A stretch of DNA of 50,563 nt, from NCBI GenBank assembly GCA_016703895.1, contig JADJBE010000013.1, forward strand, positions 1-50,563, given 5' to 3'. How positions within the stretch are numbered: the stretch's first letter is position 1; each line of letters begins with the position of its first letter. Shown piece after piece: positions 28,101-36,787 of the stretch. The position numbers were made by a program, and so were the translations under genes. The DNA comes from Pseudomonadota bacterium (lineage in GTDB: Bacteria > Pseudomonadota > Gammaproteobacteria > Steroidobacterales > Steroidobacteraceae). Under the pieces are notes generated by a model. That model did no database searches. It was given only the letters and a program-made list of their open reading frames with translations, and was not told the origin of the DNA.

Positions 28101-28459
28101 GCAATGGTCGACGGATGCCGTTGACACCGACGCGCGAACTCGGCGTACAGGTCGCTGGCGTGCGCTTCAAAGCCTGGTCCAATCCGTCGAGTCTCAACCC
28201 GCAATTGCCGATCAATGCGCCACTCACATTCGACGTGATTGATACCGCACAAGAACGGTCACTTGGCGGCTGCGTGTATCACGTTGCGCACCCTGGTGGT
28301 CGCAACTTCGAAACGTTTCCGGTCAATGAGAACGAAGCCGAAGGGCGCATCCTGGCACGGTTTGAAACCATTGGTTACACGCCCGGGAAGATCAGGATAC
28401 CGACCGCTGAGCACAACCTGGACTACCCGCACACGCTCGATCTGCGCCGTAAGACTTGA
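25184..28459 (+). CDS. Transglutaminase-DUF2126 fusion protein
   Basis: A 1091-residue protein. Residues about 1-300 are a Transglut_N domain (HHVTRYRYDRVVELGPQTIR) and a transglutaminase core with Cys in GSGSCRDMTWMLCQ, His in DLHAWAEVYLPG and Asp in WVGLDATSG. Residues about 320-1090 are DUF2126: RLTMGGEPTFVSLDD, GGVTMLTQGKWYPGEILPRW, GTGGGNHIVMGA, HPSLSYLFAGLYIGPTSQAPR, IDKLYSPDSERGRLGLLEMR. DUF2126 is found only with this type of cluster and resembles a ligase or glutamine-synthetase-fold unit according to published comparative work; I cannot confirm that here. It is divergent from the amidotransferase-like gene (105 bp) and coupled to the glutaminase gene. Confidence 0.9.
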   Translation: MSIVTALHHVTRYRYDRVVELGPQTIRLRPAAHARTPIRAYSLKISPAKHFINWQQDPFGNFLARVVFPDKVQEFAIEVDLIAEIRAFNPFDFFLEAYAQDFPFNYDPSLKEELGPYLEIKEDGPALRAWLDGVDRSRQSTIDFLVGINQRLNRDLNYNVRMDPGVQSCEDSLQLGSGSCRDMTWMLCQALRHCGLATRFASGYLIQLAADVKSLDGPSGTERDFTDLHAWAEVYLPGAGWVGLDATSGMFAGEGHIPLCCTPNPSSAAPVTGTLDGSAKATLEHHMQVQRIAEAPRVTKPYHDAAWADIDQLGVQIDRALATQDVRLTMGGEPTFVSLDDREHASWHFAALGGNKPALAKGLLARLQQRFAPGGVTMLTQGKWYPGEILPRWAMPCFWRTDGEPVWQAAELLADPDTPRELGPQTAARFLSAVAERLGIPGGYILPVHEDAPYYLWKEQKLPLHDEIMAADLFERAERERLQKLMDQNLNAPSGYALPLHFSHRRGRWISNRWQFKRAHAVALAGDSPLGLRLPLADLPWPKEAKQEIVPERSPFDAAGSLPTHAALVESLRARKVDDAAFVSDPNGLIRGALCTQVRGGVLYVFLPPIAWADHALELIAAIEVVAAAQQLPVVLEGYTPPADARLAHFSVTPDPGVIEVNIQPAAHWEDLKKITFGVYDDARAARLSTEKFLLDGRRVGTGGGNHIVMGALRPTDSPFLRRPDLLRSLISYWQNHPSLSYLFAGLYIGPTSQAPRIDEARHDSMYELELAFQQIPHRSKQDTAPWLIDRLFRNLLVDLTGNTHRAEFCIDKLYSPDSERGRLGLLEMRGFEMSPHPQMNLLQALLLRAFVANFWSQPYDGQLIRWGTRLHDQFMLPYFIQEDFRNVLVELRAAGYAFNEEWFAPFFAFRFPECGHAQIGDATLTVRAALEPWPVMGEEPAGSGVSRSVDVTVERLQITVTGLVEGRQVVTCNGRRMPLTPTRELGVQVAGVRFKAWSNPSSLNPQLPINAPLTFDVIDTAQERSLGGCVYHVAHPGGRNFETFPVNENEAEGRILARFETIGYTPGKIRIPTAEHNLDYPHTLDLRRKT

Positions 28460-29388
28460 TGCAGGGCCTACAGGCACTGCTCGATGACGTGTGGGCTGAG
28501 CTGCAGGGCCGTGACGAACGCGGCGAAGTTGCCACCTACATTCCGGAGCTCGCGAAGATTGATCGCGGCAAGTTCGGCATCGCGGTCGCAACACCGGAGG
28601 GCGACACATTTTGCGCAGGTGATGCCGACGAAGCTTTCTCAATTCAGAGTATCTCCAAGGTCTTTGTGTTGACGTTGGCACTAGGGCGCCTGGGTGACAC
28701 GTTGTGGCAACGGGTCGGCCGGGAACCGTCCGGCACGGCTTTTAATTCGATTGTGCAGTTGGAGCATGAGCGGGGTATCCCACGCAATCCGTTCATCAAC
28801 GCCGGGGCTATCGTTGCGACCGACGTGGTACTGGCCGGTCACGAGCCAAGAGAAGCGATCGGCGAGATCCTGCGCTTTGCGCAGTTCGTGGCGGATGACG
28901 ATTCGATCCGGATCGACCCTGACGTGGCGCGGTCCGAATCAGACACCGGCTTTCGCAACCGCGCACTCGCTAACTATATGTCCGCCTTCGGCAACTTAAA
29001 GCATCCGGTGGAGAAAGTATTGGGCGTCTATTTCCATCAATGTGCGATTGCCATGAGCTGCCGGCAACTCGCCCGCGCTGGGCTATTCCTGGCCACCGGT
29101 GGCTGCATGCCAATCACTGGCCAAAATGTCATCTCCAGTCGGCGCGCGCGAAGGATCAATGCACTGATGCTGACTTGCGGTCACTACGACGGCTCGGGCG
29201 ACTTCGCCTTTCGGGTCGGCCTGCCAGGCAAGAGCGGCGTCGGCGGCGGCATTCTTGCGATCGCCCCCGGCAAGGCTTCCATCGCGGTCTGGTCCCCCGG
29301 CCTCAACGCGAACGGCAATTCGATGCTCGGCTCACTTGCGCTCGAGGGCATTGCACAACGCGCGGGCTGGAGCGTGTTCGGACCCTAG
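28459..29388 (+). CDS. glsA: Glutaminase A
   Basis: The 309-residue beta-lactamase-fold glutaminase hydrolyses glutamine to glutamate and ammonia. It has the S-x-x-K catalytic motif (FSIQSISKVF), GTAFNSIVQLEHERGIPRNPFINAGAI (in part: PRNPFINAGAI), the YFHQCAIAMSC segment, GHYDGSGDFAFRVGLPGKSGVGGG (in part: LPGKSGVGGGI) and the NANGNSMLG end. The length is standard for the family. The start ATG shares a base with the stop of the DUF2126 gene (TGATG), so the gene is translationally coupled to the modification cluster. It may supply glutamate or ammonia to the pathway, which is inference. The end overlaps rlmE by 4 bp. Confidence 0.93.
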   Translation: MQGLQALLDDVWAELQGRDERGEVATYIPELAKIDRGKFGIAVATPEGDTFCAGDADEAFSIQSISKVFVLTLALGRLGDTLWQRVGREPSGTAFNSIVQLEHERGIPRNPFINAGAIVATDVVLAGHEPREAIGEILRFAQFVADDDSIRIDPDVARSESDTGFRNRALANYMSAFGNLKHPVEKVLGVYFHQCAIAMSCRQLARAGLFLATGGCMPITGQNVISSRRARRINALMLTCGHYDGSGDFAFRVGLPGKSGVGGGILAIAPGKASIAVWSPGLNANGNSMLGSLALEGIAQRAGWSVFGP

Positions 29389-30014
29389 CCAGTCGCTGGC
29401 TTGAAGCCCTTGGCAACGATGTACACCTCACGCGACCGGGGCCGCGACGCGCCTGGCTTGCGGACCGATATCTTGTCGAACGACTTGCGCAGCTCACGCA
29501 AATAAGCGTCCGAACCTTCGCCCTGGAACATCTTGGCGAGTAAATCGACCTTTGGCTTCAGTGCACGCTTGACAGCATCCAGCGCCAGCTCCAGAAAATA
29601 CATCGACGAGGCTTGATCCGCCGAATCGATGCCAGTGATGTTCGGCGCAATGTCCGAGACGATCAGATCGAACTTGTTAGGCCCGAGCCACTCGAAGATG
29701 GCCTTGACCACCACGCCTTCGGTAAAGTCACCTTGGATGAAGTCAACATTCTTCAGCGGATCCATCGGCAAGATATCGGTGGCCAGCACCCTGCCCTTGG
29801 TGCCAACCAGTGGCCCGGCCACTTGCGACCAACCCCCAGGCGCCGAACCCAAGTCCATGACTCGCATACCGGGGCGGATCAGCCTGTCCTTATCATTCAG
29901 TTCGATCAGCTTGTAGGCCGAGCGCGACCGGTAGCCGTCCTTCTGCGCCTGCTTGACGTAAGGATCGTTGACATGTTCGTGCAGCCAGCGGCTGCTGCTC
30001 TTGGTTCGGGCCAT
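29385..30014 (-). CDS. rlmE: 23S rRNA 2'-O-methyltransferase RlmE (FtsJ)
   Basis: 209 residues, the usual RlmE length. It begins RSRSAYKLIELNDKDRLI, has the SAM loop VMDLGSAPGGWSQVA, the catalytic set Lys (AYKL), Asp (VSDIAPNITG), Lys (LLAKMFQGEG) and Glu (SREVYIVAKGF). It methylates the ribose of U2552 in 23S rRNA. ATG 30014 is chosen because the family N-terminus (MARTKSSSRWL) starts there. The common neighbour ftsH is absent; the divergent gene is an FAD oxidoreductase. Confidence 0.93.
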   Translation of the reverse strand: MARTKSSSRWLHEHVNDPYVKQAQKDGYRSRSAYKLIELNDKDRLIRPGMRVMDLGSAPGGWSQVAGPLVGTKGRVLATDILPMDPLKNVDFIQGDFTEGVVVKAIFEWLGPNKFDLIVSDIAPNITGIDSADQASSMYFLELALDAVKRALKPKVDLLAKMFQGEGSDAYLRELRKSFDKISVRKPGASRPRSREVYIVAKGFKPATG

Positions 30015-30018
30015 GGTC

Positions 30019-30050
30019 TTGCAGTGAGGAGCGAGATCTCGCGCTATAAT
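30019..30050 (+). promoter_or_regulatory. Possible promoter of the FAD oxidoreductase gene
   Basis: TATAAT at 30045-30050 with TTGCAG at 30019-30024; the 20-base spacing is longer than ideal. It lies in the divergent rlmE/oxidoreductase gap, 44-65 bases before the candidate start codons. Confidence 0.3.
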
Positions 30051-30114
30051 TCCAGATATTCTACTCGCTAGATTACAGGATCCCTCTGCCGGCGTGACCG
30101 GCCAGGAAACCCAT

Positions 30115-31716
30115 TTGATTCGCATCACCGAGCTCGCGCTGCCACTCGATTGCCCGTCCGACGCGCTGCGTGCGGCCGTGATCAAGCGCCTGCAACTACG
30201 CGACGACGAGTTGCTCGACCTCACCGTATTCAAGCGCAGCCACGACGCCCGTCGCAAGAGCCAGGTCGTGTTCGTCTATATCGTCGATGTGCAAGTGGCA
30301 GACCAAGCACGGGTACTGCAGCGCAACGCTGGCGATCGATACATCAATATTGCACCCGACACCGCGTACCAGCAAAAGGCGACTGCGCCAGCAAACCTGC
30401 CGGAGCGCCCGCTCGTGATCGGCTTCGGACCGGGCGGATTGTTTGCGGCTCTGTTGTTAGCCCAGATGGGTTTCAAGCCCATCGTGCTGGAGCGTGGCCG
30501 AGACGTTCGCCAGCGCACACAGGACACCTGGGCGCTCTGGCGGCACAACACCCTGACACCGGAATCGAACGTGCAGTTTGGTGAAGGCGGTGCCGGGCTG
30601 TTCTCCGACGGCAAACTGTATAGCCAAATCAAGGATCCGCGGTTTTATGGCCGTAAAGTCATGCACGAGTTCGTCAAGGCCGGCGCGCCGCCCGAGATCC
30701 TGTACGTCAACAAGCCACATATCGGCACGTTCCGCCTGACTGGCGTGGTCGCGGCCATGCGCAAAGAGATCATCCGACTCGGCGGCGACGTTCGCTTTGA
30801 GTGCAAAGTGACGGACCTTGCGATCGAACGCGGTCAAGTGACCGGCGTCATGCTCGACAATGGCGAGACACTGTCAGCTCGCCACGTGGTTCTGGCACTC
30901 GGACACAGCTCGCGCGATACGCTACGCATGCTCGAACGGCGGTGCGTCCATCTGGACGCAAAGCCGTTCGCGCTCGGCTTTCGGATCGAGCATCCGCAGT
31001 CGATGATCGATCGCGCCCGGCTCGGGTCGTTCGCAGACCATGCGGCGATCGGCGCGGCGGATTACAAGCTCGTGCACCATGCGCGCAATGGCCGCGCTGT
31101 TTACAGCTTCTGCATGTGCCCCGGTGGCACGGTTGTCGCCGCCACGTCCGAACCCGGCCGCGTCGTCACCAATGGCATGAGCCAGTACTCGCGCAAGGAG
31201 CGCAATGCTAACGCGGGTATTGTTGTTGGCATCAATCCAGAGGCCGACTTCCCCGGCGGACCCCTCGCAGGGGTTGAACTGCAGGAACGGCTGGAGTCCC
31301 ATGCCTACGAGCTGGGCGGCCGGGACTACTGTGCGCCCGCACAACTGGTCGGTGACTTCATCCGCGGCGTCGCGTCCACGCAGCTCGGGGCGATCATCCC
31401 ATCCTACCAACCCGGCGTGCGCCTCACTAGCTTGGCAGACTCATTGCCGGACTACGCGATCGACGCGATCCGCGAGGCGCTGCCCGCCTTCGGCCGGCAG
31501 ATACCCGGGTTCGATCGCGATGACGCCGTGCTCACCAGCATCGAGAGCCGCACCTCATCCCCCGTACGGATCACCCGCGATGCCGACACCTTACAAAGCC
31601 TCAATGTCCGCGGTCTATACCCCTGCGGTGAAGGCGCCGGCTATGCTGGTGGCATCCTGTCGGCAGGAGTCGACGGCATCAAGGTTGCAGAAGCGGTGGC
31701 TTGCGACATGCTATGA
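30115..31716 (+). CDS. FAD-dependent oxidoreductase (YhiN/HI0933-unrelated, PA2-type NAD(P)/FAD protein)
   Basis: About 533 residues. An N-terminal small domain (RITELALPLDCPSDALRAAV, DLTVFKRSHDARRKSQVVFVY) is followed by the FAD-binding Rossmann motif GFGPGGLFAALLLAQMG near residue 100, then SNVQFGEGGAGLFSDGKL, SFCMCPGGTVVAATSEPG, and the C-terminal GLYPCGEGAGYAGGILSAGVDG dinucleotide-binding signature. This is a widespread uncharacterised FAD-dependent protein family. TTG 30115 is chosen because homology starts at IRITEL and AGGAA precedes it; GTG 30094 is an in-frame alternative. It is coupled to the TrmH-family gene (ATGA overlap). Substrate unknown. The exact subfamily label is not certain. 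Confidence 0.85.
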   Translation: MIRITELALPLDCPSDALRAAVIKRLQLRDDELLDLTVFKRSHDARRKSQVVFVYIVDVQVADQARVLQRNAGDRYINIAPDTAYQQKATAPANLPERPLVIGFGPGGLFAALLLAQMGFKPIVLERGRDVRQRTQDTWALWRHNTLTPESNVQFGEGGAGLFSDGKLYSQIKDPRFYGRKVMHEFVKAGAPPEILYVNKPHIGTFRLTGVVAAMRKEIIRLGGDVRFECKVTDLAIERGQVTGVMLDNGETLSARHVVLALGHSSRDTLRMLERRCVHLDAKPFALGFRIEHPQSMIDRARLGSFADHAAIGAADYKLVHHARNGRAVYSFCMCPGGTVVAATSEPGRVVTNGMSQYSRKERNANAGIVVGINPEADFPGGPLAGVELQERLESHAYELGGRDYCAPAQLVGDFIRGVASTQLGAIIPSYQPGVRLTSLADSLPDYAIDAIREALPAFGRQIPGFDRDDAVLTSIESRTSSPVRITRDADTLQSLNVRGLYPCGEGAGYAGGILSAGVDGIKVAEAVACDML

Positions 31717-32456
31717 AGATAGAAGACCTCAAAAAGCTGCAGCAAAAGAAGTACCGCGAGTCGCGCGGCCATTTTCTGGTGGAAGGCGAACACCTGGTGC
31801 TGGAATTGCAAAAAGCCGCTGCTAACAATGTCGCACTGCAGGCGTGTGAGCTGTATGTCACTGACAACTATCAGGACTGGCGCAGTCCGTTCAACAAGCA
31901 CGTGATCGACGATCGACAAATGGCACAGATCGCCGAGACCAAGACACCACAGGGCATTGTCGCGCTGGTGCCGCTGCTACCGCCAACCCTTGCAATAGCT
32001 GGCGAGCGGAGCATCTATCTGCACGAAATACAGGATCCCGGCAACCTTGGCACGATCCTCCGCACACTCGCATGGTTTGGCGGCTTTCGCTGCCTATTGA
32101 GTCCGAACAGTGTCGATCCGTATAACGGCAAAGCCGTCCGCGCCAGCATGGGCGCTATTTTTCATGTGCCAATCGAAATAAATATTCCCTTAAGCTCAGT
32201 GGCCGCGCGCTACCAACAGATCGCTTGCCTGGAACTGGCAGGCGAAGATCTCGCCTCGCCCGCGTTTAAGAATTTTGATTGCTACCTGTTCGGCAGCGAG
32301 GCGCGCGGCCTACCTCACGATCAACTAGCGGCCATGCAGGCCACGCCCTACACAATCCGCGGCCGCGACTCAATTGACTCGCTCAACGTGGCTGCCGCGG
32401 TTCACATGTGTGCCTACGAAATAAACCGCTCGACCGTGCCGAATGTGATCACGTAG
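31713..32456 (+). CDS. TrmH/SpoU-family RNA 2'-O-methyltransferase
   Basis: The 247-residue protein has an N-terminal substrate-binding domain (KYRESRGHFLVEGEHLVLEL) and a SPOUT knot with all three motifs: LHEIQDPGNLGTILRTLAWFG (motif 1, in part DPGNLGTILRT), YLFGSEARGLPHDQL (motif 2) and DSIDSLNVAAAVHMCAYE (motif 3). Such enzymes methylate ribose in rRNA or tRNA; the site is not predictable here. It starts inside the stop of the oxidoreductase gene (ATGA) and its end overlaps the convergent RND pump gene by 8 bp. Confidence 0.88.
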   Translation: MKIEDLKKLQQKKYRESRGHFLVEGEHLVLELQKAAANNVALQACELYVTDNYQDWRSPFNKHVIDDRQMAQIAETKTPQGIVALVPLLPPTLAIAGERSIYLHEIQDPGNLGTILRTLAWFGGFRCLLSPNSVDPYNGKAVRASMGAIFHVPIEINIPLSSVAARYQQIACLELAGEDLASPAFKNFDCYLFGSEARGLPHDQLAAMQATPYTIRGRDSIDSLNVAAAVHMCAYEINRSTVPNVIT

Positions 32457-35400
32457 CGGCAACGCGGCGCGGTCGCCCAAGCAGGATAACCAGCAAGCAA
32501 GGCAAAACCGTGAGCGTCACTAGCGTCGCACTAACGAGGCCCGCAAGCACGACCACGCCCAGTCCACGATACAGCTCGGTACCCGCGCCGGGCAAAAATA
32601 CCAGCGGTGCCAGTCCGAACACAGTCGTTAGCGTGGTCATCAGGACAGGACGAATGCGCGATGCCACCGCCTCGCTGACTGCATCCAGCACCGCGCCACC
32701 GCGCAGCAGGTTCTGGCGCGTCCGATCAACTATCAAAATCGGGTTGTTGACGACCGTGCCCAGCAGGATCAGGAAGCCCAACATCGTAATGACATCGAAT
32801 GGCTGACGCACCCCTGGTACAAGGTTCATGGCTGCAAGCCCGATCATCCCGCCTGCCAGACCGACCGGTACCGTTGCCAGGATCAGCAACGGGTAGCCCC
32901 AATGAACGAAAATAGCAACCAGTAGTAGGTAGCACAGCAGCACAGCGATCAGAAAATTGCCAGACAGTGCCGCGCGTGTTGCATCAAGTTGGTCGGCGGC
33001 GCCGGACACGGCGAGCGAAACGCTGGCCGGGACCAGGCCGTCCCGGCGCGCACCCGGCAATAGCTCGGTCGCAACGAGAGCAACCGCTGACTCGAGCGCG
33101 ATTTCGCGGGGCGCTACGATGTTCAGCGTCACCGTACGGCGACCATCCACCCGGCGGATCACGTCGGTATCGACCGTCTCGCGCAACTCCGCCACCGCAT
33201 CGAGCGGCAGCACGGCGCCGCTGGGCGCAAATACAGGTAGCTGTCGCAGTTGCTCCACGGTCTGCCGCGACCCGGCGCCGCTGTAGAGTTTGATGTCGAT
33301 CTTGTCATCGCCTTCAAAGAACTCGCCCACAAACGCGCCATCGCTGAGCGCCGACACGGCGTAGCCAAACTCACCGGTCGTCAAGCCAAGCTCGGCCAGC
33401 CGCTCCCAACGAGGGGAGATCTGTAGCAGCGGTTGATCGAGAGAGAGTGAGGATGGATCAGAGCCTATCTGTGCGCCTTCGAACATCTGCCCCGCGCGCA
33501 GGTAAAGCGCGTCTGCCGCGGCGTAGAGCTCAGCGAGGTCGGGGCCCGAGACATCGACGTTGACACTACGCGTGCCGCCATCGTTACTCGAGATGATCGA
33601 GCCGCGTGACGCAAAGGAACGCATACCGGGATATTCGCGAAACAACGCATTCAGCGCAGTCATCAACTGATCGACATCAGCGGCATCGCGCGGCTCCGCC
33701 ATGACTCGCAGGCGCTGCGGCGAGACCGACAAGTTAAGTGTTTGTAACAACGGCACCGCGGCCGCTGCAAAGTCTTTGTTGCTGGGACCCGTCTCAGCTT
33801 GCTCCGCAGTACCCACCATGCGCGGTGCCAAGCGTGCGTTGACCTGATCGGCGATCGCGGCCATCTCGGCCAGGTTATAACCCGGCGGCGCGATCATATT
33901 GGCGAACACTTTGGGCTCCTCGCCTTCGGGTAGGTACTCCGCGGGCGGCGTGAGGAAGAATAGTGTCAGCGACACGACTAGCGAGGCTGTGCCAATGCAG
34001 GACCAACGGCGCCCCGGAGTTGCGATCAACCAATCGATCCGTTGCGTGCACGCCGCCAGCATGCCAGCGGCCGCAGGCGCCTCCTGCGCGCGGCCGCCGA
34101 ACCCCCGGCGAGCAATCGCGGCCGGCACTAGCGTCACAGCCACGACCATGGACGCAAGAATCGCTGCGGAAATAGCGATCGCAATATCCGAGTAGAGCTG
34201 CCCCGCTTCTTCTTCTATAAACAGGATCGGCGCGAACACGAGTATTGTGGTTAGTGTGGAGGCGAGTACCGCCGTCCAGACTTCCCGTACACCGGCGACT
34301 GCCGCATCGAACCGTGTAAGGCCACGACGACGCGCCTGCTCGATGTTCTCCAGCACCACGATAGTGTTGTCGAGCGTCATGCCGATCGCGAACGCGATAC
34401 CCGCCAGCGAGATCACATTCAAGGTGCGTCCGGTAAGGAGCAACCCCAGGAAGGCCGCCAGCGCGCAGATCGGGATACCCAGGATGCCGATCAGCGTGGC
34501 ACCAGCGCTGCGCAAGAACAGAAACAACACCAGAGTCGCCAGCAGCGAACCGATCGCGAGATTGGTGAAGACGTTGGTTACGGAGTCCTGCACGTAACGT
34601 ACGTCGTCGGAAACGAGCGTCAGCTCAAGACCGTTCTCGGCGAGCAAGCCGTCGTTGAGTTCAGCAATGACCGGCAGGACGGCGCGCTTGATCGCGATCA
34701 CATTGGAGCCCGGCTCTCGATGCAGGCTGAAGCTCAGCGTCGGCACGCCGCGCGTGTAGGACAGGTCGCGCAGCTCAGCGAGCCCTAGCGATACGTCGGC
34801 GACATCACGCAACCGCACGATGGCATCCCCGCGCCGCGCCAGGATCACGTCCGCGACGTCTTCGACCTGCTCGAAGCGACCCACGGTTCGCACTAGATAG
34901 CGCCGCTTGCCGCTGTCGATATCGCCTGCTGAGACATCGCGATTGCGCGCGCGTAGCGCGTCGCGTACATCGCCTAACGACAGTCCGCGCTCGGCGAGTC
35001 GCGCGGGATCCACTTCGACTCGGATCTCACGCGCCGCCCCGCCACCGACTTCAGCCTCGGCCACCCCGGGCACGCGCTCCAGCCGCGGCCGGATCTCATC
35101 CTCGGCAAAATCGCGCATCGCATAGAGGTTCAGCGCGAGCGGATTGTTGCCGCGCGCCGTGAGGCGGAAGTAAATGAAGGCATTGGCGGAAAACGAGGTC
35201 GACGACAGACTGGGTTCGTCAACGTTTTCCGGATACGACGACACTTGACTCAGGGCATTGTTGACGCGGATGAGCGCCTCGTTCACATCCACGCCATACG
35301 GAAATTCGAGCTCGATGCGTGCCGCACCCGTGGTAGCCCGCGAAACCATCCGCGTGAGGTTGGGCACCGACCGCAGGTAGCGTTCCTGCTCGATCAAAAT

Positions 35401-35580
35401 CTCTTTCTCAACGTCTTGCGGCGTGGCACCCGGCCACCCGGTGCGCACCGAAATCGTGCGCACTTCCAGATCCGGGATCATCTGCACCGGCATGCGGAGT
35501 GCCGCCGCAATTGCCAGCACGCAGAATACGAGTGCAGCGACGGTTAGTAAGGTACCGCGCTCCAGAAGCGACGCGAGCAC
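32449..35580 (-). CDS. RND-family efflux transporter permease
   Basis: A 1043-residue inner-membrane pump of the AcrB/MMPL-HAE type with two repeats of a large periplasmic loop and membrane bundles. Typical marks: RMPVQMIPDLEVRTISVRT, GWPGATPQDVEKEI, AFAIGMTLDNTIVVLENIEQ in helix 4 (the proton-relay Asp), and GAAVNNPILIVDRTRQNL-type helix 10 (LGTVVNNPILIVDRT). It works with the adaptor encoded 2 bp upstream and an outer-membrane channel not present here. Substrate range cannot be predicted. Its 3' end overlaps the TrmH-family gene by 8 bp. Confidence 0.93.
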   Translation of the reverse strand: MLASLLERGTLLTVAALVFCVLAIAAALRMPVQMIPDLEVRTISVRTGWPGATPQDVEKEILIEQERYLRSVPNLTRMVSRATTGAARIELEFPYGVDVNEALIRVNNALSQVSSYPENVDEPSLSSTSFSANAFIYFRLTARGNNPLALNLYAMRDFAEDEIRPRLERVPGVAEAEVGGGAAREIRVEVDPARLAERGLSLGDVRDALRARNRDVSAGDIDSGKRRYLVRTVGRFEQVEDVADVILARRGDAIVRLRDVADVSLGLAELRDLSYTRGVPTLSFSLHREPGSNVIAIKRAVLPVIAELNDGLLAENGLELTLVSDDVRYVQDSVTNVFTNLAIGSLLATLVLFLFLRSAGATLIGILGIPICALAAFLGLLLTGRTLNVISLAGIAFAIGMTLDNTIVVLENIEQARRRGLTRFDAAVAGVREVWTAVLASTLTTILVFAPILFIEEEAGQLYSDIAIAISAAILASMVVAVTLVPAAIARRGFGGRAQEAPAAAGMLAACTQRIDWLIATPGRRWSCIGTASLVVSLTLFFLTPPAEYLPEGEEPKVFANMIAPPGYNLAEMAAIADQVNARLAPRMVGTAEQAETGPSNKDFAAAAVPLLQTLNLSVSPQRLRVMAEPRDAADVDQLMTALNALFREYPGMRSFASRGSIISSNDGGTRSVNVDVSGPDLAELYAAADALYLRAGQMFEGAQIGSDPSSLSLDQPLLQISPRWERLAELGLTTGEFGYAVSALSDGAFVGEFFEGDDKIDIKLYSGAGSRQTVEQLRQLPVFAPSGAVLPLDAVAELRETVDTDVIRRVDGRRTVTLNIVAPREIALESAVALVATELLPGARRDGLVPASVSLAVSGAADQLDATRAALSGNFLIAVLLCYLLLVAIFVHWGYPLLILATVPVGLAGGMIGLAAMNLVPGVRQPFDVITMLGFLILLGTVVNNPILIVDRTRQNLLRGGAVLDAVSEAVASRIRPVLMTTLTTVFGLAPLVFLPGAGTELYRGLGVVVLAGLVSATLVTLTVLPCLLVILLGRPRRVAAT

Positions 35581-35582
35581 GC

Positions 35583-36659
35583 TCAGCCTCCGTCGACGAC
35601 GCGTACTTCGCGTCCGGTTCGCAACAACTCGTTACCACGGACGACGACGCGCTGCCCCACGGACAAGCCAGCCGTCACCTCCACCTCCGTGCCACCCGCA
35701 CCTATTTGCACTTTCTGCTCACGCGCTACCTGCTTGCCGTCGCTGTCCTCCAACACGAACACGCTGTAACTACCATCCGGGTAACGCAGCAATGCATCGC
35801 GCGGCACGATCATCGCACTGCCCGTCGACGGCAGACTAATAACTGCTGTCGCCGACGTGCCAGGTAGTAGACGGCTCGCTGCGTCGTCAACCAGAATCCG
35901 GATCAGGAAGGTTCGCGATGTCGTGCCGCCGACTGGCACACGCGCATCAATACGTCCGGCAAACTTGATATCCGGCAATAAGGCCGAACGCACTTCGACT
36001 GGTGCGTCGGGCGCGACGCGGACAAAGCGCTCTTGCGGCGCCTGCACATCCAGACGCAGGCGATCCGTCGCAACCAGTTCCAACACCGGTGTGCCGCGCG
36101 TCGCCCACTCACCCAGATCGATCAAGCGTCGCGCAATCACGCCAGCGAATGGCGCGACGAGTTGATGACGACGGACCTGCTCGCTCTGTTCACGCTCCGC
36201 GGCACGCGCCGCGTCGAGCGCCGCCGCTGCCAGTACCACCGCGGATTCCCGTCTGGCGAATTCCGTGGCCGGGATCAAGCCGTCCTGGACGAGCGGCTTA
36301 GCCTCCGTGACGAGACGTTGCGCCTCAGCACGCACGGCGGCTGCCTGCGCTGTCGCAGCCTTCGCGCGCTGCAATGACAACCGTGCAACCGCGGCATCCT
36401 GCTCGAGCAACACCTGCCCGGCCTTAACCCGGTCACCCGCGTCCACCCGCAGTCGCAGCACGAGACCATCGACCCGTGGCGACAGTGCCGCGCTGCGTTC
36501 AGCAGTGAGTGTGCCCGACAGCTGCAGCGCCTCGGTAAGGTTCGCGCGACGCGGCTCAACGACGACGACTGGCGCTGGCGCCTGTTGGGCAAGCAACGCA
36601 GCGGGGCAACAGGCCAGTATGGCGACAGCCACGAGTGTAAGAGGATGCGATCTACTCAT
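35583..36659 (-). CDS. RND efflux periplasmic adaptor subunit (membrane fusion protein)
   Basis: 358 residues with a signal peptide (LTLVAVAILACCPAALLAQ). The order is barrel-sandwich hybrid, coiled-coil hairpin and beta-barrel: LSGTLTAERSAALSPRVDG, VDAGDRVKAGQVLLEQD, a long Ala/Arg-rich hairpin (residues about 95-155), LVAPFAGVIARRLIDLGEW, and a membrane-proximal QVGRRVV-type end (SVGQRVVVRGNELLRTG). The start ATG 36659 is set by the signal peptide. It is cotranscribed with the permease gene (2-bp gap). Linkage to a specific drug is not visible. Confidence 0.92.
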   Translation of the reverse strand: MSRSHPLTLVAVAILACCPAALLAQQAPAPVVVVEPRRANLTEALQLSGTLTAERSAALSPRVDGLVLRLRVDAGDRVKAGQVLLEQDAAVARLSLQRAKAATAQAAAVRAEAQRLVTEAKPLVQDGLIPATEFARRESAVVLAAAALDAARAAEREQSEQVRRHQLVAPFAGVIARRLIDLGEWATRGTPVLELVATDRLRLDVQAPQERFVRVAPDAPVEVRSALLPDIKFAGRIDARVPVGGTTSRTFLIRILVDDAASRLLPGTSATAVISLPSTGSAMIVPRDALLRYPDGSYSVFVLEDSDGKQVAREQKVQIGAGGTEVEVTAGLSVGQRVVVRGNELLRTGREVRVVDGG

Positions 36660-36787
36660 CAGACAGAGTCTAAAGCCTGGCTCACGGCTTGCGCGGGAAA
36701 TTCGTAACGTGGCATCTGGCCATTGTTGGGGCAACCATCCCATTCCAAGCTAGACTTCCAAGATCGAACATGGCTCAGGAGTATCGG

